From Campylobacterales bacterium (GTDB taxonomy: Bacteria > Campylobacterota > Campylobacteria > Campylobacterales > Sulfurimonadaceae): a DNA stretch of 64,000 nucleotides. Where the stretch lies: the NCBI GenBank assembly GCA_016938175.1, contig JAFGVE010000037.1:1-64000 (forward strand), written 5' to 3'. Below the pieces are notes generated by a model. The model was not told the DNA's origin, made no database searches, and saw nothing but the letters and a program-made list of their open reading frames with translations. Below, piece by piece: positions 62,926 through 64,000 of the stretch. Position numbers and translations under genes: made by a program. Numbering within the stretch: the first letter of the stretch is position 1; each line of letters begins with the position of its first letter.

Positions 62926-64000
62926 ATGAATAACTTTGAAGAATATTGTACAAAATTTGTTCAATCAGTAGGTGCAAAAGAGGGAGCTGTTTCACCGCAA
63001 ATAGTATCATCTGCATCTTTTTCCTACGGAGATTCTGAAACTGGCGAAGGTATTTTTAATGGTAGTGTTAAAAAGCCTCTCTACTCTCGTATGGGGAATC
63101 CCACAACAGGAAAACTTGAATCTATTTTAGCTGAAATGGATGGAGGAATAGGTGCAGTTGCAACAAGCTCAGGAATGGGGGCAACTTCACTAGCAACACT
63201 TTCTCTGCTAGAAATGGGAGATGAAGTCATTAGCATTGGTGGATTATTTGGGGGAACTTACTCACTTTTTAATGAAACACTCAAACGCTTTGGAGTGAGT
63301 ACTCAATTTTTTGATGTAGATGAAATTGAAGCGATTGAAGCCACTATAACTCCAAAAACAAAAATCATTTTTTTAGAGAGTGTTGGTAACCCCAATATGA
63401 GACTTCCCGACATTAAAAAAATTGCCGATATTGCAAATAACGCTGGTGTAGCTTTAATCGTAGATAATACAATTACACCATTAAGTGTTGCACCATTAAA
63501 ACTTGGTGCTGACATAGTTGTGTATTCAACTACAAAAATTATTACTGGAAATGCTTCCGCTCTTGGTGGTTGTGCAGTTTTTCGAGCTATAAATGAAGGT
63601 GAAGATAAATTTAAGTCTGCACGTTACGCTTTTATGGAAAAGTTTATTAAAAAAATGGGAGCTATGGCTCTCATTCCAAATGCAAAAAAACGTGCTCTTA
63701 GAGACTTTGGTATGAGTGCTAATGCACATGCTAGCTATCAGACTATGCTTGGACTAGAAACACTCCCTTTACGTTTAAGCCGTATAACACAAAGTGTTGA
63801 AACAATAGCAAAAGCACTGGATAAAGAGGGTTTTAACATAAATCACCCATACCTAGAAAAGCATCCACATCATGCACGCTATAAAAAAGATTTTGTAAAT
63901 GGATGTGGAACGCTACTGACTATTGATATGCAAACTAAAGAGAAAGCTTTTGCCTTCTTAAACAACTCAAAACTTGCCACAATTACTGCAAATATTGGAG
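62926..64000 (+). CDS. metY: O-acetylhomoserine sulfhydrylase-like PLP enzyme (partial, cut by window end)
   Basis: This gene is missing from the ORF track because no stop occurs before the window end. I read 358 codons, and the usual length is about 420. It is a Cys/Met-metabolism PLP enzyme: PLYSRMGNPTTGKLESILAEMDGG near 47-70, TSSGMGATSLATLSLL, DNTITPLSVAPLKLGADIVVYSTTKIITGN with the PLP lysine near 206, and CGTLLTIDMQTKE. MetY joins O-acetylhomoserine with sulfide to make homocysteine. A cystathionine-type lyase is an alternative. The start has an extended -10 box and an ATAAGG site. Confidence 0.85.
   Translation, partial: MNNFEEYCTKFVQSVGAKEGAVSPQIVSSASFSYGDSETGEGIFNGSVKKPLYSRMGNPTTGKLESILAEMDGGIGAVATSSGMGATSLATLSLLEMGDEVISIGGLFGGTYSLFNETLKRFGVSTQFFDVDEIEAIEATITPKTKIIFLESVGNPNMRLPDIKKIADIANNAGVALIVDNTITPLSVAPLKLGADIVVYSTTKIITGNASALGGCAVFRAINEGEDKFKSARYAFMEKFIKKMGAMALIPNAKKRALRDFGMSANAHASYQTMLGLETLPLRLSRITQSVETIAKALDKEGFNINHPYLEKHPHHARYKKDFVNGCGTLLTIDMQTKEKAFAFLNNSKLATITANIG

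Noticed and set aside
1-64000. Mobile elements, prophage, CRISPR, toxin-antitoxin or defence genes
   Set aside because: I looked for transposases, integrases, direct repeat arrays and defence-type domains and saw none in the translated ORFs or in the gaps.

Overview
The window reads as an ordinary, gene-dense, low-GC chromosome segment of a Campylobacterota (epsilonproteobacterial) bacterium, most like Sulfurimonas or a close relative. The signs are: a ChePep-type CheZ beside a U32 protease and purE; FlgZ between waaA and a Nif3-family gene; PflA; a UbiA prenyltransferase of the kind used with the futalosine menaquinone route; an FqrB-like flavodoxin:quinone reductase; and a complex I operon with no NuoE or NuoF. 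The genus is an inference from gene content and order, recalled from memory and not searched. I see no phage, insertion sequence, CRISPR array, toxin-antitoxin pair or restriction system.

Layout. 0.2-2.5 kb (minus): rpsP-khpA-rimM-trmD-rplS behind a leader with several hairpins, ending in a terminator that overlaps the rplS stop codon. 2.5-13.1 kb (minus): ffh, then a tightly coupled run uvrD-truB-csrA-ispE-smpB-M23 peptidase-TPR-nif3-flgZ-waaA-pseudouridine synthase. 13.2-19.6 kb: a LysR regulator, convergent with an SspB-like gene, pabC-like and cysK; then murG-ftsW with a DUF2802-like and a PilZ-like protein and a UbiA prenyltransferase. 20.5-23.5 kb (plus): miaA, Na/Pi cotransporter, a small coiled coil. 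23.5-32.6 kb (minus): aguB, parvulin, recD2, glyQ, an outer membrane protein, DUF89, a coiled-coil protein, purE, U32 protease, cheZ. 32.7-37.0 kb (plus): PHP phosphatase, trxA, a cysteine-free thioredoxin-like protein, trxB, rhodanese, dapB; pflA is convergent with dapB.

39.4-54.1 kb (minus) is a complete 14-gene nuo operon. The slots of NuoE and NuoF hold a 74-aa protein and a 511-aa protein. The 511-aa protein is clearly a paralogue of the C-terminal two thirds of NuoG and carries a second copy of the N7-type CxxCxxxC motif. Lacking the NADH module, this complex probably takes electrons from flavodoxin or ferredoxin, which fits the fqrB gene at 58.3 kb. 54.3-59.9 kb (minus): an AAA ATPase, a FadL-type porin, nfo, fqrB and a lipoprotein. 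60.1-62.2 kb (plus): a DUF2156 / GNAT / six-TM cassette. 62.2-64.0 kb: tRNA-Arg with a GCG anticodon, a ZapA-like/ZapB-like pair, and a metY-like gene cut off by the window end and absent from the ORF track.

Most genes are housekeeping. The less expected points are the NuoG duplication, the SspB-like gene with a possible ClpX tail, the cysteine-less thioredoxin fold between trxA and trxB, two probable leaderless mRNAs (TATAAT-N6-ATG), several 7-7-7 perfect dyads at promoters, and the DUF2156/GNAT/membrane cassette. No intergenic gap exceeds about 300 bases.
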